Shown one piece after another: positions 17,844 through 27,697 of a stretch of DNA of 48,866 nucleotides (its first letter is position 1; each line of letters starts with the position of its first letter). Both the position numbers and the translations under genes were made by a program. Origin of the DNA: an uncultured Bacillota bacterium (GTDB taxonomy: Bacteria; Bacillota; Clostridia; Christensenellales; Borkfalkiaceae); the NCBI GenBank assembly GCA_949283775.1, contig CASDTU010000002.1:1-48866 (forward strand), in the 5' to 3' direction. A model generated the notes under the pieces. That model saw only the letters and a program-made list of their open reading frames with translations, was not told the DNA's origin and did not search any database.

Positions 17844-20333
17844 TCATTTTTTGATCAGGATCGTATGAATCTGCATAGGGTTCGTTTCAAACTCCCGTCC
17901 GCAAGGCTCCATCGGTTCTCCGAAGCTGTTTGCTCTGTACAATTTTCCGTCTGTCAGTTTTCCTATTAAGCGGATCGTACCCTTTTTCTTCTTATCTTCG
18001 CGGATCCGAAGGATGCGGCCGTCTTTTGAATCGAATACGGCAATCAGTTTGCCGCCCTCTATTTGCAGAAAATCCGCAGTATCAACGGCCGCACGCCCGC
18101 TCATGACGAGCGGTTGTACCGCGAAGGAGTACAACAAATCCGAAACGGCCGAAATATCGCCCTGATGCGGCAACAAAGCAAACTCATACGTATAATCGCC
18201 TTCCATCCATTGGGGGAAATTCGTACCCCACTGATTGTTAAAAAGATTTATATATATTTTCGCATCCGAACGGGATTCATATTCTCCCTTAAATTTATAA
18301 ACCGCCGATTCGCCGATCGAAAAAAGCGGTGCGTCCTGCGAAAGGACCGCTATGGACTTTTCTCCGTCCGTAATATCAACAAAATTTTCCATGCAATACA
18401 TCTTGTTGTTTGCATCTTTTGCTATATCGCGGGCAGGATCAAGCAGCGTCCCCACTTTATTGATCGTATATTCAGGGTTTGTCAAATTCAGATCAAACAC
18501 AAAACTGCCGCCTTCCACATACGGCGTCGCCTGCTTTTCTTGCAACGATACGCGCACGTTCAATGCCTTTCCAAGCACCGTATATACAACGCGAAGCGAA
18601 ACGGCGTTTCCGTATTCCCGAACACTCTGCTCCGAATTTACATATTCGCAAACGATCGAATCACCTTCAAACATTGCCCTTACAAGGGTCGGCTTAAATT
18701 CGGCTCCCGCAAAATTTACAGGATAACTCAGCCTTCCGAAATCGTTGACGGACCAATCATAAAACCGATACGAATAGGCGCGAATATATTCGGCTATGGC
18801 ATTGCTGGACACGATTTCATATTCATATCCGCAACCCTTGCAATAATTTTTACCCGTCGCCGCATCCGTCAACAACACGATGGCTCCGCTGTTCTTGTCG
18901 ACGGAAACGGTAATTTCATCGCCTATGATCGTCAGACAGTTTTCTTTTTCAACGAGAGAATACCCCTCGGATTCCGCCGTTTCTTCGATCTTTAAAATTT
19001 GAAATTCCAAAGGCTTTAAATGCAGATGCGCATAGGTTTTGCCGGCACTTTGCAAAATTTTAACGCCCTTTCCGCCACACGACAATCCTCTGCCCTGCGG
19101 CACACATCCGCTTACGTCCACAAATCCGTCTTTTTCGGCCGCTTCGGGATTGAAAACGGATATACAGTCAGAATTTTTTTCAAGAAACGCCCCTTCCACG
19201 AGATCCTGTAACCGATCGGTCAAAGAAACGGCCGCCTTTGCACGAGAACGCTGTTCTTCCCAAGACTCCTCAATCCGCTTATACGAATCAAAGCTTGCGC
19301 GCTCTTTTAAGAAACTTTGTTTATCGTAACTGCGCGCATACCCCAGCGTCGTTTTCACGTCCAGCCCCCACGTGTGCTCTCCGAATAAAATTGCATTTTC
19401 ATAGATCTCTTCGACGATGTCGCGCACGTCCAGCCCCTTTAAAGAAGCCAGCGTCTGCAGGGCGCAGACTCTGTTTCTGTTCCTTCGCAGCGACGCGACT
19501 TCCTTCGGATAAGAGCCTACGCCATGAATCCACGTATCTGCAAAATCTGACCTGATCACGGGCAGACGACTCAAATCGCAGCGCGAAATTTCCCGATAAA
19601 AGTCATCCATCGTTCCAACCACCATCTTTGTATCCGGTAAAACGGCATGGATTTTCTTTTCAAGATTTTCCACGATTTCGGGAGATTGCGGCCCGATATT
19701 GTCGTTTGACTGAACCAGAGCCAGCCAGACCGGAAATTCCCAGTCTTTCGGCGGCATCAGGTCGCTGCCGTAACCGCCTTTGTTGTAAAATGTCAGAACG
19801 CGAGAACCGTCGGGACCTTCCCACCAAAACAGCAACGGTAGATCCACCGGCTTACTTGCGGAGTTTACCCCCAAATGCAAGAATTTAACGCCTGCATTCG
19901 CCAAAATTGTAGGCAAAATATGCGTATGGCCGGGTACGTCCGTCATCTTTGCCGCGATCGGCATTTCAATTCCGTAGCGCTCTTTCGCTTTCTTTGCGTA
20001 ATTGCATACCCTGTTCAACTCTTCCAGCCCCAAAAATTCCGTATGCATCGTAAAAGGAAGCGCGTGAATCTTCATTTGGCCGTTTTTGATAAGCTCAATA
20101 GCTTCTTTCCGATCCTTTTCTTCTGCGTTTGCCAGCGTCTGCAAAAACACCCAGGCGGCAAAAGTCCATATAAACTTCTTATCTCCGCGATCGGATGTGC
20201 TCCTACAAGTAACCAGAATATCGCGGAGCATTTTGCCGCTGTACCGCTTCATCAATTCCCTGGCCAGCTCCGTAAATCCTATATCAAAATGCGTTTTAAA
20301 AACAGTAATGATCTTTTTTTCCATATTCCTCAC
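17844..20333 (-). CDS. GH38/DUF5054-like glycoside hydrolase, copy 2
   Basis: An 829-aa cytoplasmic protein (no signal peptide) resembling the alpha-mannosidase-type GH38 superfamily, probably the DUF5054 branch. In GH38 a zinc ion is held by the HxD motif, the nucleophile Asp and a later His. Equivalents here are His15-Phe-Asp17 in THFDIGFT, Asp132 in MTDVPGHT (aligning with the IDPFGHS nucleophile motif) and His320 in GEHTWG. The remaining C-terminal half is beta-sandwich-like, as in the family. The start is GTG at 20333 with GAGGCGG upstream; an ATG three codons later (20324) is equally plausible. It is clearly paralogous to the 22490-24955 gene. The substrate is unknown; alpha-mannose is the family's usual sugar but is not proven here. 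Confidence 0.75.
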   Translation of the reverse strand: MRNMEKKIITVFKTHFDIGFTELARELMKRYSGKMLRDILVTCRSTSDRGDKKFIWTFAAWVFLQTLANAEEKDRKEAIELIKNGQMKIHALPFTMHTEFLGLEELNRVCNYAKKAKERYGIEMPIAAKMTDVPGHTHILPTILANAGVKFLHLGVNSASKPVDLPLLFWWEGPDGSRVLTFYNKGGYGSDLMPPKDWEFPVWLALVQSNDNIGPQSPEIVENLEKKIHAVLPDTKMVVGTMDDFYREISRCDLSRLPVIRSDFADTWIHGVGSYPKEVASLRRNRNRVCALQTLASLKGLDVRDIVEEIYENAILFGEHTWGLDVKTTLGYARSYDKQSFLKERASFDSYKRIEESWEEQRSRAKAAVSLTDRLQDLVEGAFLEKNSDCISVFNPEAAEKDGFVDVSGCVPQGRGLSCGGKGVKILQSAGKTYAHLHLKPLEFQILKIEETAESEGYSLVEKENCLTIIGDEITVSVDKNSGAIVLLTDAATGKNYCKGCGYEYEIVSSNAIAEYIRAYSYRFYDWSVNDFGRLSYPVNFAGAEFKPTLVRAMFEGDSIVCEYVNSEQSVREYGNAVSLRVVYTVLGKALNVRVSLQEKQATPYVEGGSFVFDLNLTNPEYTINKVGTLLDPARDIAKDANNKMYCMENFVDITDGEKSIAVLSQDAPLFSIGESAVYKFKGEYESRSDAKIYINLFNNQWGTNFPQWMEGDYTYEFALLPHQGDISAVSDLLYSFAVQPLVMSGRAAVDTADFLQIEGGKLIAVFDSKDGRILRIREDKKKKGTIRLIGKLTDGKLYRANSFGEPMEPCGREFETNPMQIHTILIKK

Positions 20334-20354
20334 CGTCCGCCTCAGAGCTTGCCG

Positions 20355-22493
20355 CTATAACGCTATATAGGAAGTCGTCTTACGGAAGGACTCCGCATAT
20401 TGAATATTTTCTATTCCCGTTTCCAGAGTTGTTCCGGTATTATAGATCTCCGATCCTTCGAAATAATAAAATTTTATGGAACTGCCGTGCACGATCGCTA
20501 TTTCATCGACACAGTCCAGATTCACATCGCACGCAAAAGCGCCGACAAAATTTTCCGGCAGCGGAATTTCCGCCTGCTGTACGGAATAGTCGCCGACCGC
20601 GCCGTTCAATACAAGCTTATCCGCCTGTTTTGTGATCACGATTACGGAATCGAGCGGTCTCGTTCCGTTCAAAAGCCTTGCATTCCTTGTTCGGATTCCC
20701 AAAACATCCACAAACGTATCCGTCGTAAAATCGGTGCCGTATTCCTGCCGAAACGTCTCCGTCAACGCATCGTTGGGTTCGTACGCAAATGCTTTCCGCA
20801 CATTGACGTTTGAAACCTTACGCAATTTATATACGGTAGGCGTTATGACCGAACCGGCCTTGCGGAATACAACGATCTCATCGCTGTCTCCGTCAAACCC
20901 TAACTCGGAAACCAGATTGATCGCCACCGCGTCCACAAACGTTCCGTCTGTGTTGTCGGCAAACATCTGCGCGTTTTCGTATATCAGTGCATTCGTGTCC
21001 GAATAAATTTGCGCTACGGCATTGCCGTTCACTGTCTTTTTCACCAAGTACTGATCGAACTGATTGTAAGACAAATTGATGCGCATGATCTTATCGGCTC
21101 CATCCGTGACCCTTTCACGGAAATACGGCGTTTCATAAGTATATGTCTGATCGGCATCCGAACTGTATTTGTTAAAATATTCCGTATCTGTTTCTCCGAA
21201 TACGCCGATCGTCGTCTGATAATATTTTTTAGGCTTTTGAAGCTCTAAGTTATTGTTTAGACTGCTTTCGGAAGACGCATAATAATCCGCAACCGTCAAA
21301 CTGGGGAAATTGTCATAATTGTCCGCCAAAAGAAATTCTTTTACCTTATCGAATTTTAAAGTAGCCGTAAAATCAGAGATACCTTCGTTATATCCCGTTT
21401 GATCCGGAGCGCTTTCGCCCGAATAATTGCAGTTAAAGAAATATCCGACGGGCTCAAACTGCACCATCGACGCTCCGCGATTGATCGCGTCCAGCGTAAA
21501 GACCGCGGATAATTCTGCCGGCATATCGATTTCGGAATCTTCATACCAATCGTTGCCCATGACCACTTCCGCCTCGGACCAAAACCAGCTCTGATTGCTC
21601 AGTCCCCAACGTCTGCCGTATTTGCCGTCGTCCATAATGTCCTTTAACTTGATGGAATTCAAAACATAGCGACTGTTGTTGTTGAAATTGATGATCAGAT
21701 TTTCACCCAACTGCTCCGATACTTTTTCAATCACTTCCTGCCACCATTCCTGCGTGTAGTCGTTGTAAACGAGCGTCCAGGAATGATCTCCCCACACCAA
21801 CGTTTTATTGTTTTTCTCCACAACGTCCGCAATGGCATAGATCGTATCCACATCCACTTCAAATCCGTGTCCGTTTCCCGCCTGAATGTTGGATCCGATC
21901 AATTCATGAAACCGCACGCCGCGCACCGACGGATATGCCTGCATCAAAGCGTCTAGGGCTTCCATATCCAGCGGCAAACTCTTTACCGTTTCCGTATCGC
22001 CGTAATGTAGCGGAACCAGCGGCAAATTCCCGAGCTCTCCGTTTTGATTCGTATATACGCCGGATGAATACGCTTCCAGATAAATCCCGTACTGCGTATT
22101 GCTGAAATATTGCAACGTATGCTTCAATTCATTGGATATGCGGTTTAACGGATTGGATGCGTCTCCGCCATAGCCGTTTTCCGAATAATGCCAATTCGGA
22201 TAAATTAAAAACGATACGTCATATTTTTCCGTTAAGGGCTCTACCGCCTCGATCATGTTGGAAAAATATTCATCCATTTGATCCAGATCGTCCTTATATT
22301 TTGTCGTCAAACCTTTTCCGGAAATTCCTTCGTCCATCAAAAACAGCAATTCCACCTTTTCGTTTCCCGTCTCATCTTTCCCGCCGTCGGGCGGCGTATC
22401 GGATGTCGTCGGCTTAGTATTGCATGCGCTCAAAATTGCCGTTCCGCTTATTAAAATAAGCAACGCCATGATAAGTGAAATAATTTTTTTCAT
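20355..22493 (-). CDS. Secreted lipoprotein, paralog 4 of 4
   Basis: A 712-aa paralog located apart from the other three, between the two GH38-like genes. The lipobox LSAC gives Cys24. Conserved blocks are NWHYSENGYGGDA, TNQNGELGNLPL, HYGDTE, MEALDAL, VRGVRFHELIGSN, HGFEVD, LVWGDHSW, GLSNQSWFWSEA and ASMVQFEPVGYFFN. The C-terminal domain includes FADNTDGTFVDAVAINLVS, FDGDSDEIVVFRK and DVNLDCVDEIAIVHG, calcium-loop repeats of a beta-propeller. The start ATG overlaps the stop of the upstream GH38-like gene by ATGA, indicating translational coupling. The interleaving of lipoprotein and GH38-like genes suggests the two proteins act on the same glycan in successive compartments (inference). Confidence 0.77.
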   Translation of the reverse strand: MKKIISLIMALLILISGTAILSACNTKPTTSDTPPDGGKDETGNEKVELLFLMDEGISGKGLTTKYKDDLDQMDEYFSNMIEAVEPLTEKYDVSFLIYPNWHYSENGYGGDASNPLNRISNELKHTLQYFSNTQYGIYLEAYSSGVYTNQNGELGNLPLVPLHYGDTETVKSLPLDMEALDALMQAYPSVRGVRFHELIGSNIQAGNGHGFEVDVDTIYAIADVVEKNNKTLVWGDHSWTLVYNDYTQEWWQEVIEKVSEQLGENLIINFNNNSRYVLNSIKLKDIMDDGKYGRRWGLSNQSWFWSEAEVVMGNDWYEDSEIDMPAELSAVFTLDAINRGASMVQFEPVGYFFNCNYSGESAPDQTGYNEGISDFTATLKFDKVKEFLLADNYDNFPSLTVADYYASSESSLNNNLELQKPKKYYQTTIGVFGETDTEYFNKYSSDADQTYTYETPYFRERVTDGADKIMRINLSYNQFDQYLVKKTVNGNAVAQIYSDTNALIYENAQMFADNTDGTFVDAVAINLVSELGFDGDSDEIVVFRKAGSVITPTVYKLRKVSNVNVRKAFAYEPNDALTETFRQEYGTDFTTDTFVDVLGIRTRNARLLNGTRPLDSVIVITKQADKLVLNGAVGDYSVQQAEIPLPENFVGAFACDVNLDCVDEIAIVHGSSIKFYYFEGSEIYNTGTTLETGIENIQYAESFRKTTSYIAL

Positions 22494-24955
22494 CTTTCCT
22501 CCGCTTTTTCAAGCAAAATCGTCTTGGTTTCATTTGCTTGAAAATTTAATTTGACTGATTTACAGTTCTTTCCGACAACAAAAAGTTTTCGTTCAAACAG
22601 ATCGCATTCCGTTAAAACCGCATCGGCAAATTGGCCGCTGAGTACAACCTTTCCCGAAGTGTTTTCCTTTCTCTTTATCCTTAAAAGAAAAGATTCGTCT
22701 CCTGCGCTCTTGATGTCGATCAATTCCGCCCCCGCAAGTTTGATCGCATACCGATCTTTCCCGCCTTCCGCAAAAATGGGCGGCGAAATCAAATTTTCGA
22801 TCTTATCCAAAACCGATTTCGAAGCGGCATGCGGCAGCAAATCAAAAGTAAAGTTGAAATCGCCTTCTATCCACTGCGGAAAGTTTGTCCCCCACATCGT
22901 ATTTGCCAAATTCACATAAATCTTGCAATCCCTGCGCTTTTTATAAATCGGTGAAAATTTATACAAAGTCTGTTCTCCGATCGAAAAGAGCGGAGCATCG
23001 TGCGACAGCAATGCGAGCGCGTTCTCTCCGTCCGATATGTCCACATAATTTTCCATGCAGTACAGGATATTGTTTCCTCCGACCGCAATGTCGCTCTCCG
23101 GATCGACGATCGACCCCACTTTGTTGATCTTGTACGTCGGGTTTTGAAAATTGAAATCAAATACGTAATGGAGCGCCTCAACCATGGGGGTCGCCTGTTT
23201 CTCGGACAGCTTCACCTGGATCCGCAGGCGGTTTCCGAACAGCGCATAAAAAACGCATATCGACTTGGCGTTGCCGTATTCTTCATAGCTAAACGGATCT
23301 TTCGGCTGAAAGACGACCTCCACTCCGCCGTTGTACTCCCGTACGCTGACAGCTTGCGCGATATCCGTAAAATGCTCAAATTTATCGGGATATGCCATCC
23401 GCCCGTGCGCCGTTACGACCCAATCGTAAAAATAATAGGCATATTCGCGCAAATACTCACAGATCTCTTCGTAATTGCATACGTCGTACTGGTAATATCC
23501 GGCCGCAAGCGCATAGTTCTTTTTTGTCGCCGTGTCATAGTATTCGATCACTGTTCCGCTCGTCTTTGATATGCGAACATATGCCGCATCGCTTTTGATT
23601 TCATAATACATGCCATAGTCCGCTACGTTTGAAACGTCCGGCTTTTTAAACGCGCGCTCAGAAACGGTCCGCAGACCGGGAATTTTTACCTGCGAATACA
23701 GACGATCACCGATGCGAGCGCATTGCTTCTCCCGATTTAATGCCGTATTCTCTTCAACGGCGACAACGCCGTCGAAGGATATAGCCGACGGATTGAAACA
23801 GTTCTTACCGTCTCCGCGAATACGCTCGTACAACTTCTGCGTTTCGGCGACGGCATAGGAACAACGGTCGCGCTGTTCCTGCCAGGACGCTTCCATACGG
23901 AGGTAATTTTCCTGTCTGCGCATCGTTTGAAAACTCTCTTTGTCGTAGCGTCTGTCATAATTTAAATCCACTATGACGTTCAGTCCCATCGTATGCTCGC
24001 CGTATAAAATAGACGCATCGTAAATGTCGTAAATTTGGCGGCGGATCTCTGCATCCGTCTTCAAAAATAGGTTATAATATTTTTCGGTCGCCGTCAACAG
24101 CCTGCGGTTTCTGCGCAGAAGCGCGGTCTCCTTCGGATAAGACATAATTCCGTGTATCCAGCTGTCCGCTATGTCCTGCCGGACGACGGGCAAAAACGTG
24201 AGGTCGTATTTTGAAATCTCGCGATAAAAATCATCCATCGTTCCGACCAAAAAGGAACAGCCGTTCCCGTACTGTTTTTTTACGACCTGCTCGTACCTTT
24301 CCACATCCGCGGCTGTTTGCGGCCCCGTATTGTCGTTCGTCACGCGCAGCCATATCCATACGGGCAGTTCCCAATACTCGGGAGGCGTAAGATCCGTACT
24401 GTAACTGCCCTTGGAATATATGGTCAATACCCTGCCGCCGTCAGGTCCTTCCCACCAAAAGACAGGAGGCAGATCCGCGGGATGACTCCCCGGATTACAG
24501 CCGATATGCATAAACTTTACGCCCGCTTTCGCTAATAGCGAAGGAAGCAGCCATGTATGCCCGGGAACATCCGTCATCTTCGCCGAAATCGGATAAGAAA
24601 GCCCGTATCGATCGCAAAATTCTTTGCTGAATAAAAATACTCTATTTAATTCTGCCTCGCCTAAAAATTCCGTATGCGTAGTAAAGGGAAGCGCGTGTGC
24701 AAGCAACTGCCCCTGCCGGATCAAATTTTCCGCTTCCGCCTTATCTTTTGCATCCGCAATTTCTAAAACTTTTAATAAAGGCCAGGCAGGCATAGTCCAT
24801 TTAAAACTTTTTTCTTTTCCCAAAAATGCCGTATCTTGACATGTCTTAATAACGGCTTTCAGCATTTTGTCTTTATATTCTTGCATGATCTCAGGAAATA
24901 AACCTGTAAATCCAATATCAAAATGGGTCTTACATACCGATATAATCTTTTCCAT
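22490..24955 (-). CDS. GH38/DUF5054-like glycoside hydrolase, copy 1
   Basis: An 821-aa cytoplasmic paralog of the 829-aa gene. The start at 24955 gives MEKIISVCKTHFDIGFT, as in relatives; a longer frame to 25003 would run into an intergenic hairpin and is rejected. Putative metal and catalytic residues are His11 and Asp13 (HFDIGFT), Asp129 in MTDVPGHT and His321 in GEHTMG, all matching the GH38 pattern. The middle carries VGTMDDFYREISKYD and IADSWIHGIMSYPKE, shared with the paralog. The C-terminus is a beta-rich domain. It follows the solute-binding protein gene after a stable hairpin and overlaps the next lipoprotein gene by 4 bases. Probably it acts on imported oligosaccharide. Confidence 0.76.
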   Translation of the reverse strand: MEKIISVCKTHFDIGFTGLFPEIMQEYKDKMLKAVIKTCQDTAFLGKEKSFKWTMPAWPLLKVLEIADAKDKAEAENLIRQGQLLAHALPFTTHTEFLGEAELNRVFLFSKEFCDRYGLSYPISAKMTDVPGHTWLLPSLLAKAGVKFMHIGCNPGSHPADLPPVFWWEGPDGGRVLTIYSKGSYSTDLTPPEYWELPVWIWLRVTNDNTGPQTAADVERYEQVVKKQYGNGCSFLVGTMDDFYREISKYDLTFLPVVRQDIADSWIHGIMSYPKETALLRRNRRLLTATEKYYNLFLKTDAEIRRQIYDIYDASILYGEHTMGLNVIVDLNYDRRYDKESFQTMRRQENYLRMEASWQEQRDRCSYAVAETQKLYERIRGDGKNCFNPSAISFDGVVAVEENTALNREKQCARIGDRLYSQVKIPGLRTVSERAFKKPDVSNVADYGMYYEIKSDAAYVRISKTSGTVIEYYDTATKKNYALAAGYYQYDVCNYEEICEYLREYAYYFYDWVVTAHGRMAYPDKFEHFTDIAQAVSVREYNGGVEVVFQPKDPFSYEEYGNAKSICVFYALFGNRLRIQVKLSEKQATPMVEALHYVFDFNFQNPTYKINKVGSIVDPESDIAVGGNNILYCMENYVDISDGENALALLSHDAPLFSIGEQTLYKFSPIYKKRRDCKIYVNLANTMWGTNFPQWIEGDFNFTFDLLPHAASKSVLDKIENLISPPIFAEGGKDRYAIKLAGAELIDIKSAGDESFLLRIKRKENTSGKVVLSGQFADAVLTECDLFERKLFVVGKNCKSVKLNFQANETKTILLEKAEER

Positions 24956-24989
24956 GTTTTGCCTGCGATTATAATGCTTATAATTTTTG

Positions 24990-25035
24990 AAAGGCAGTAA
25001 CAAAGAAGAATGTTCATTCGTTTGTTACTGCCTTT
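24990..25035 (-). other. Intercistronic hairpin after the solute-binding protein gene
   Basis: A 15-bp perfect stem (24990-25004 with 25021-25035), with a loop that can itself pair GAATG with CATTC. No T-run follows on the minus strand. Hairpins at this place often protect binding-protein mRNA from 3' decay or partially reduce expression of downstream genes; that role is inferred. Confidence 0.7.
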
Positions 25036-25067
25036 ACCGAACTTCTTTATTTGATTAGAATTACTGT

Positions 25068-26786
25068 CTATGCAGCGTTCTTTTTCGCTACAAATTCATC
25101 GACTTGTCTCTGTACTTCCGCGATCAGTCCGTCAATGTTTGCCGCCTCTAAGTCCGCCAAAAGCCTTGCATATTTCGTTGTAGCCGGGCTTCCGACCTCT
25201 TCATCCAAAGCAGAACGGCCGTCCGCAAATTCCGCCGCAAGCGTCATTGCCGCCATTACGTTTGCCTTATTGTTTTTCAATGCAGGCACCGTTTCATCCA
25301 AAACAAAACCGATCAGAGGATTTACAACATAATTCAACGGCTCGCCGTTTTCATCATCTTTCTCCCAATAAATTCTCGAAAGGATATATTCATCTGTCAA
25401 ATTTTTCGACCAACGCGTCATGTTGATATCCGTAACCGTCCAGTTCGGGAAATTGACCGCATACCGTTTATCCGCAGGAATATTCACCTTGATCTCTTCG
25501 CCGTTTACTTCTTTAACGGTCGAATAGGAGAAATAATGCACCAAAACATCTTCGCCGTCTTCGTTCTGGATCGTCTTTTCATCGGCAAAATAATTTTCAC
25601 CCTCTACGCCATAGCAGAACAGATCGTAGTTGTCCTGCGATTCGCGGATCCAGTTGAAGAAGTCGATCGCTTCATTCGGATTTTTCGAGAAGCTGAGCAC
25701 CGCCAACATATTGTCCGCGCCCGTCATAACGTATTTCGGCGCATCTTCGTTCAAATACACATCATACAGCGCTGCGCTAGAACCTATCGGCTGCTGTGCC
25801 ATAAATTCATCGATACGCTCCGCCTGTTTCAAAACAACGTTCCAAAGACATCCTGCCATTCCCGTATAGAAACGATAATCATGGCCCGTCAAGGAGCTTG
25901 CACCGTCTTCCGGCGTATATCCGGCATCTACCCAAGAGGTTGCCGTCTCCGTCCATTGAATGAACGCTCTCGATTCATAGAAATTCTTTACGTCGTAACT
26001 TCCCTTTGCGTTTTGCTGCGTTATGTCGATATAAAGCGGCCGCTGTGCATAATAAATGATCGGGAAATAATAACCGGGTGCATATTCACGCAGAACGAAC
26101 GTATTGCTGTGTTCGCCCATGTTCGCCCAGAAACCTTCCTTCTTGACGCCGCCCTCCAAACCGATACCTTCCGTGTTGCTGATTTCTGCAAAATATTCCG
26201 TAACGTCTTCGACCGTATTGATCTCCGTGATCCCAACCTGATCCATCCAATCCTTACGAACGGCGAGCGTTTCTTTGTAATCCGCAAGCGGCACGTTTCT
26301 GGGAATCGCATAAATATTCCCGTCTTTCGGATTCGTGACCTGATCCCACGCATAATCTTTGATCGTCGCCTTCAACGCCGAACCGTATTGTTCCAGATAC
26401 GGCGAAACATTCATCAATGTGCCGCGCGCCAACAAACTCGAAAAATCATCGATATAGACAAACGCTGCATCCAACCCTTCGTTTTTCGTCATGTTTTCAA
26501 TATCGGTTATGTAGTTCGTTTCCGGAACAAATTCAAACTCAACCGAATACGGTCTGCCGTCTTTTTTCAGATCAGCATTGATCGCCTTTACGACGTTATC
26601 GACATCATTCGCTTCCTCACCGCGAAAAGCGATCTTTACCGTGGTTTCTCTAAGCTCCGCAACTTCGATCGGTTTTAGCGTCGTACCGCCGCCGCCACCG
26701 CCGTCTCTGCTACATGCAGACAAAAAGCTCATGCACGATATTCCGGTTACACCGGCTAAAATCAATGACAAAAATCTTTTCTTCAT
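25068..26786 (-). CDS. Sugar ABC transporter solute-binding lipoprotein
   Basis: A 572-aa extracellular substrate-binding lipoprotein of a carbohydrate importer. A signal peptide ends in lipobox LSAC with Cys25, followed by a Gly-rich linker. The long length and the following LplB/LplC-type permeases match the LipO/LplA polysaccharide-importer subclass. Aromatic residues in the cleft region, typical of sugar binding, occur throughout (for example YAPGYYFPIIYYAQRPLYID). It is 15 bp after the second permease gene and is followed by an mRNA hairpin. No ATPase gene is present in the locus, so a shared MsmX-like ATPase must power it (known arrangement in Bacillota). Confidence 0.9.
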   Translation of the reverse strand: MKKRFLSLILAGVTGISCMSFLSACSRDGGGGGGTTLKPIEVAELRETTVKIAFRGEEANDVDNVVKAINADLKKDGRPYSVEFEFVPETNYITDIENMTKNEGLDAAFVYIDDFSSLLARGTLMNVSPYLEQYGSALKATIKDYAWDQVTNPKDGNIYAIPRNVPLADYKETLAVRKDWMDQVGITEINTVEDVTEYFAEISNTEGIGLEGGVKKEGFWANMGEHSNTFVLREYAPGYYFPIIYYAQRPLYIDITQQNAKGSYDVKNFYESRAFIQWTETATSWVDAGYTPEDGASSLTGHDYRFYTGMAGCLWNVVLKQAERIDEFMAQQPIGSSAALYDVYLNEDAPKYVMTGADNMLAVLSFSKNPNEAIDFFNWIRESQDNYDLFCYGVEGENYFADEKTIQNEDGEDVLVHYFSYSTVKEVNGEEIKVNIPADKRYAVNFPNWTVTDINMTRWSKNLTDEYILSRIYWEKDDENGEPLNYVVNPLIGFVLDETVPALKNNKANVMAAMTLAAEFADGRSALDEEVGSPATTKYARLLADLEAANIDGLIAEVQRQVDEFVAKKNAA

Positions 26787-26801
26787 ACTTTACCTCCTAA
26801 T

Positions 26802-27677
26802 TTAACCTTTTACAGCCCCTACAATAATGCCTTTTATGAAAAATTTCTGCACAAACGGGTATACCAAAACGATCGGTCCCATTGTTACAAACATTGTTGC
26901 CAAATATACTGTGTTGATCGGAATTGCCGTCCCGCTCCCTTGGCTCGAGCTGGCATCCGAAGTGATGCGCGTATGTAGCATATATAAATAATATTGCAGA
27001 GGATATAAATCGTCTTCCCGAATAAACCAGGTAGCCAAATACCAGTCGTTCCAATACCCCAACGCGATAAACAATACGATCGTTGCCGTGATCGGCGTCG
27101 CGAGCGGAAACATGATCTTGAAGAAAATTTGGAACGGGCTTGCCCCATCCAGCTCTGCCGATTCGGAAAGTGAATCCGGAATGGTTTTATAATAGTTCCG
27201 AACCAGGAAAATATTATATACACCGATCAGACTCGGCACAATTAAAACCGCCAGCGTATCTTTTAATTTCAATACATACGCTATATTATAATACCACGCA
27301 ACGACACCGGTACTGATGATCGTAGGAATATAAAAATACAATGCGATTTGATTCCTTCCCCACACTTTTTTGGACGAAAGCGCAAATCCTGCCATTGATG
27401 TCAAAAATACACTGATCGGCGTGCCGATAACCGTAACGCGAATCGTTACCCAATATGCTTTTAAAATATCGTTCGTTTCGAACAAATATTTATATGCCGC
27501 ACCGGAAAAACCAGAAGGGAAAAAGGAATACCCTTTTTGAATAATCGACTGCTCCGTACTGATTGAAGCGATAAACGTAAGCAAAATCGGATAAATGATT
27601 GAAATGCTCGCCAATACAAAAAACAAATGTAACAAGACTTGTTCTAATCTGACAGCCTTATCATTCTTTTCTACCAT
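26802..27677 (-). CDS. Sugar ABC transporter permease, LplC/YtcP type
   Basis: A 291-aa inner membrane permease with six predicted helices. The EAA loop that contacts the ATPase is visible as SLSESAELDGASPFQIFFKIMFPLATP. The N-terminus MVEKNDKAVRLEQVLLH precedes the first helix. It pairs with the 343-aa permease upstream (20-bp gap) and the solute-binding lipoprotein downstream. The C-terminus FVQKFFIKGIIVGAVKG is characteristic of MalG-like carbohydrate permeases. Confidence 0.93.
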   Translation of the reverse strand: MVEKNDKAVRLEQVLLHLFFVLASISIIYPILLTFIASISTEQSIIQKGYSFFPSGFSGAAYKYLFETNDILKAYWVTIRVTVIGTPISVFLTSMAGFALSSKKVWGRNQIALYFYIPTIISTGVVAWYYNIAYVLKLKDTLAVLIVPSLIGVYNIFLVRNYYKTIPDSLSESAELDGASPFQIFFKIMFPLATPITATIVLFIALGYWNDWYLATWFIREDDLYPLQYYLYMLHTRITSDASSSQGSGTAIPINTVYLATMFVTMGPIVLVYPFVQKFFIKGIIVGAVKG

Positions 27678-27697
27678 ACTTCCAAATCACCCCCATC

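Noticed and set aside
24956-25003. Longer N-terminus of the first GH38-like protein
   Set aside because: The extra 16 residues would be encoded by the intercistronic hairpin region and are absent from the paralog.
25536-26678. 380-aa open frame opposite the solute-binding protein gene
   Set aside because: Antisense shadow of a convincing lipoprotein gene; composition is unlike a real protein.
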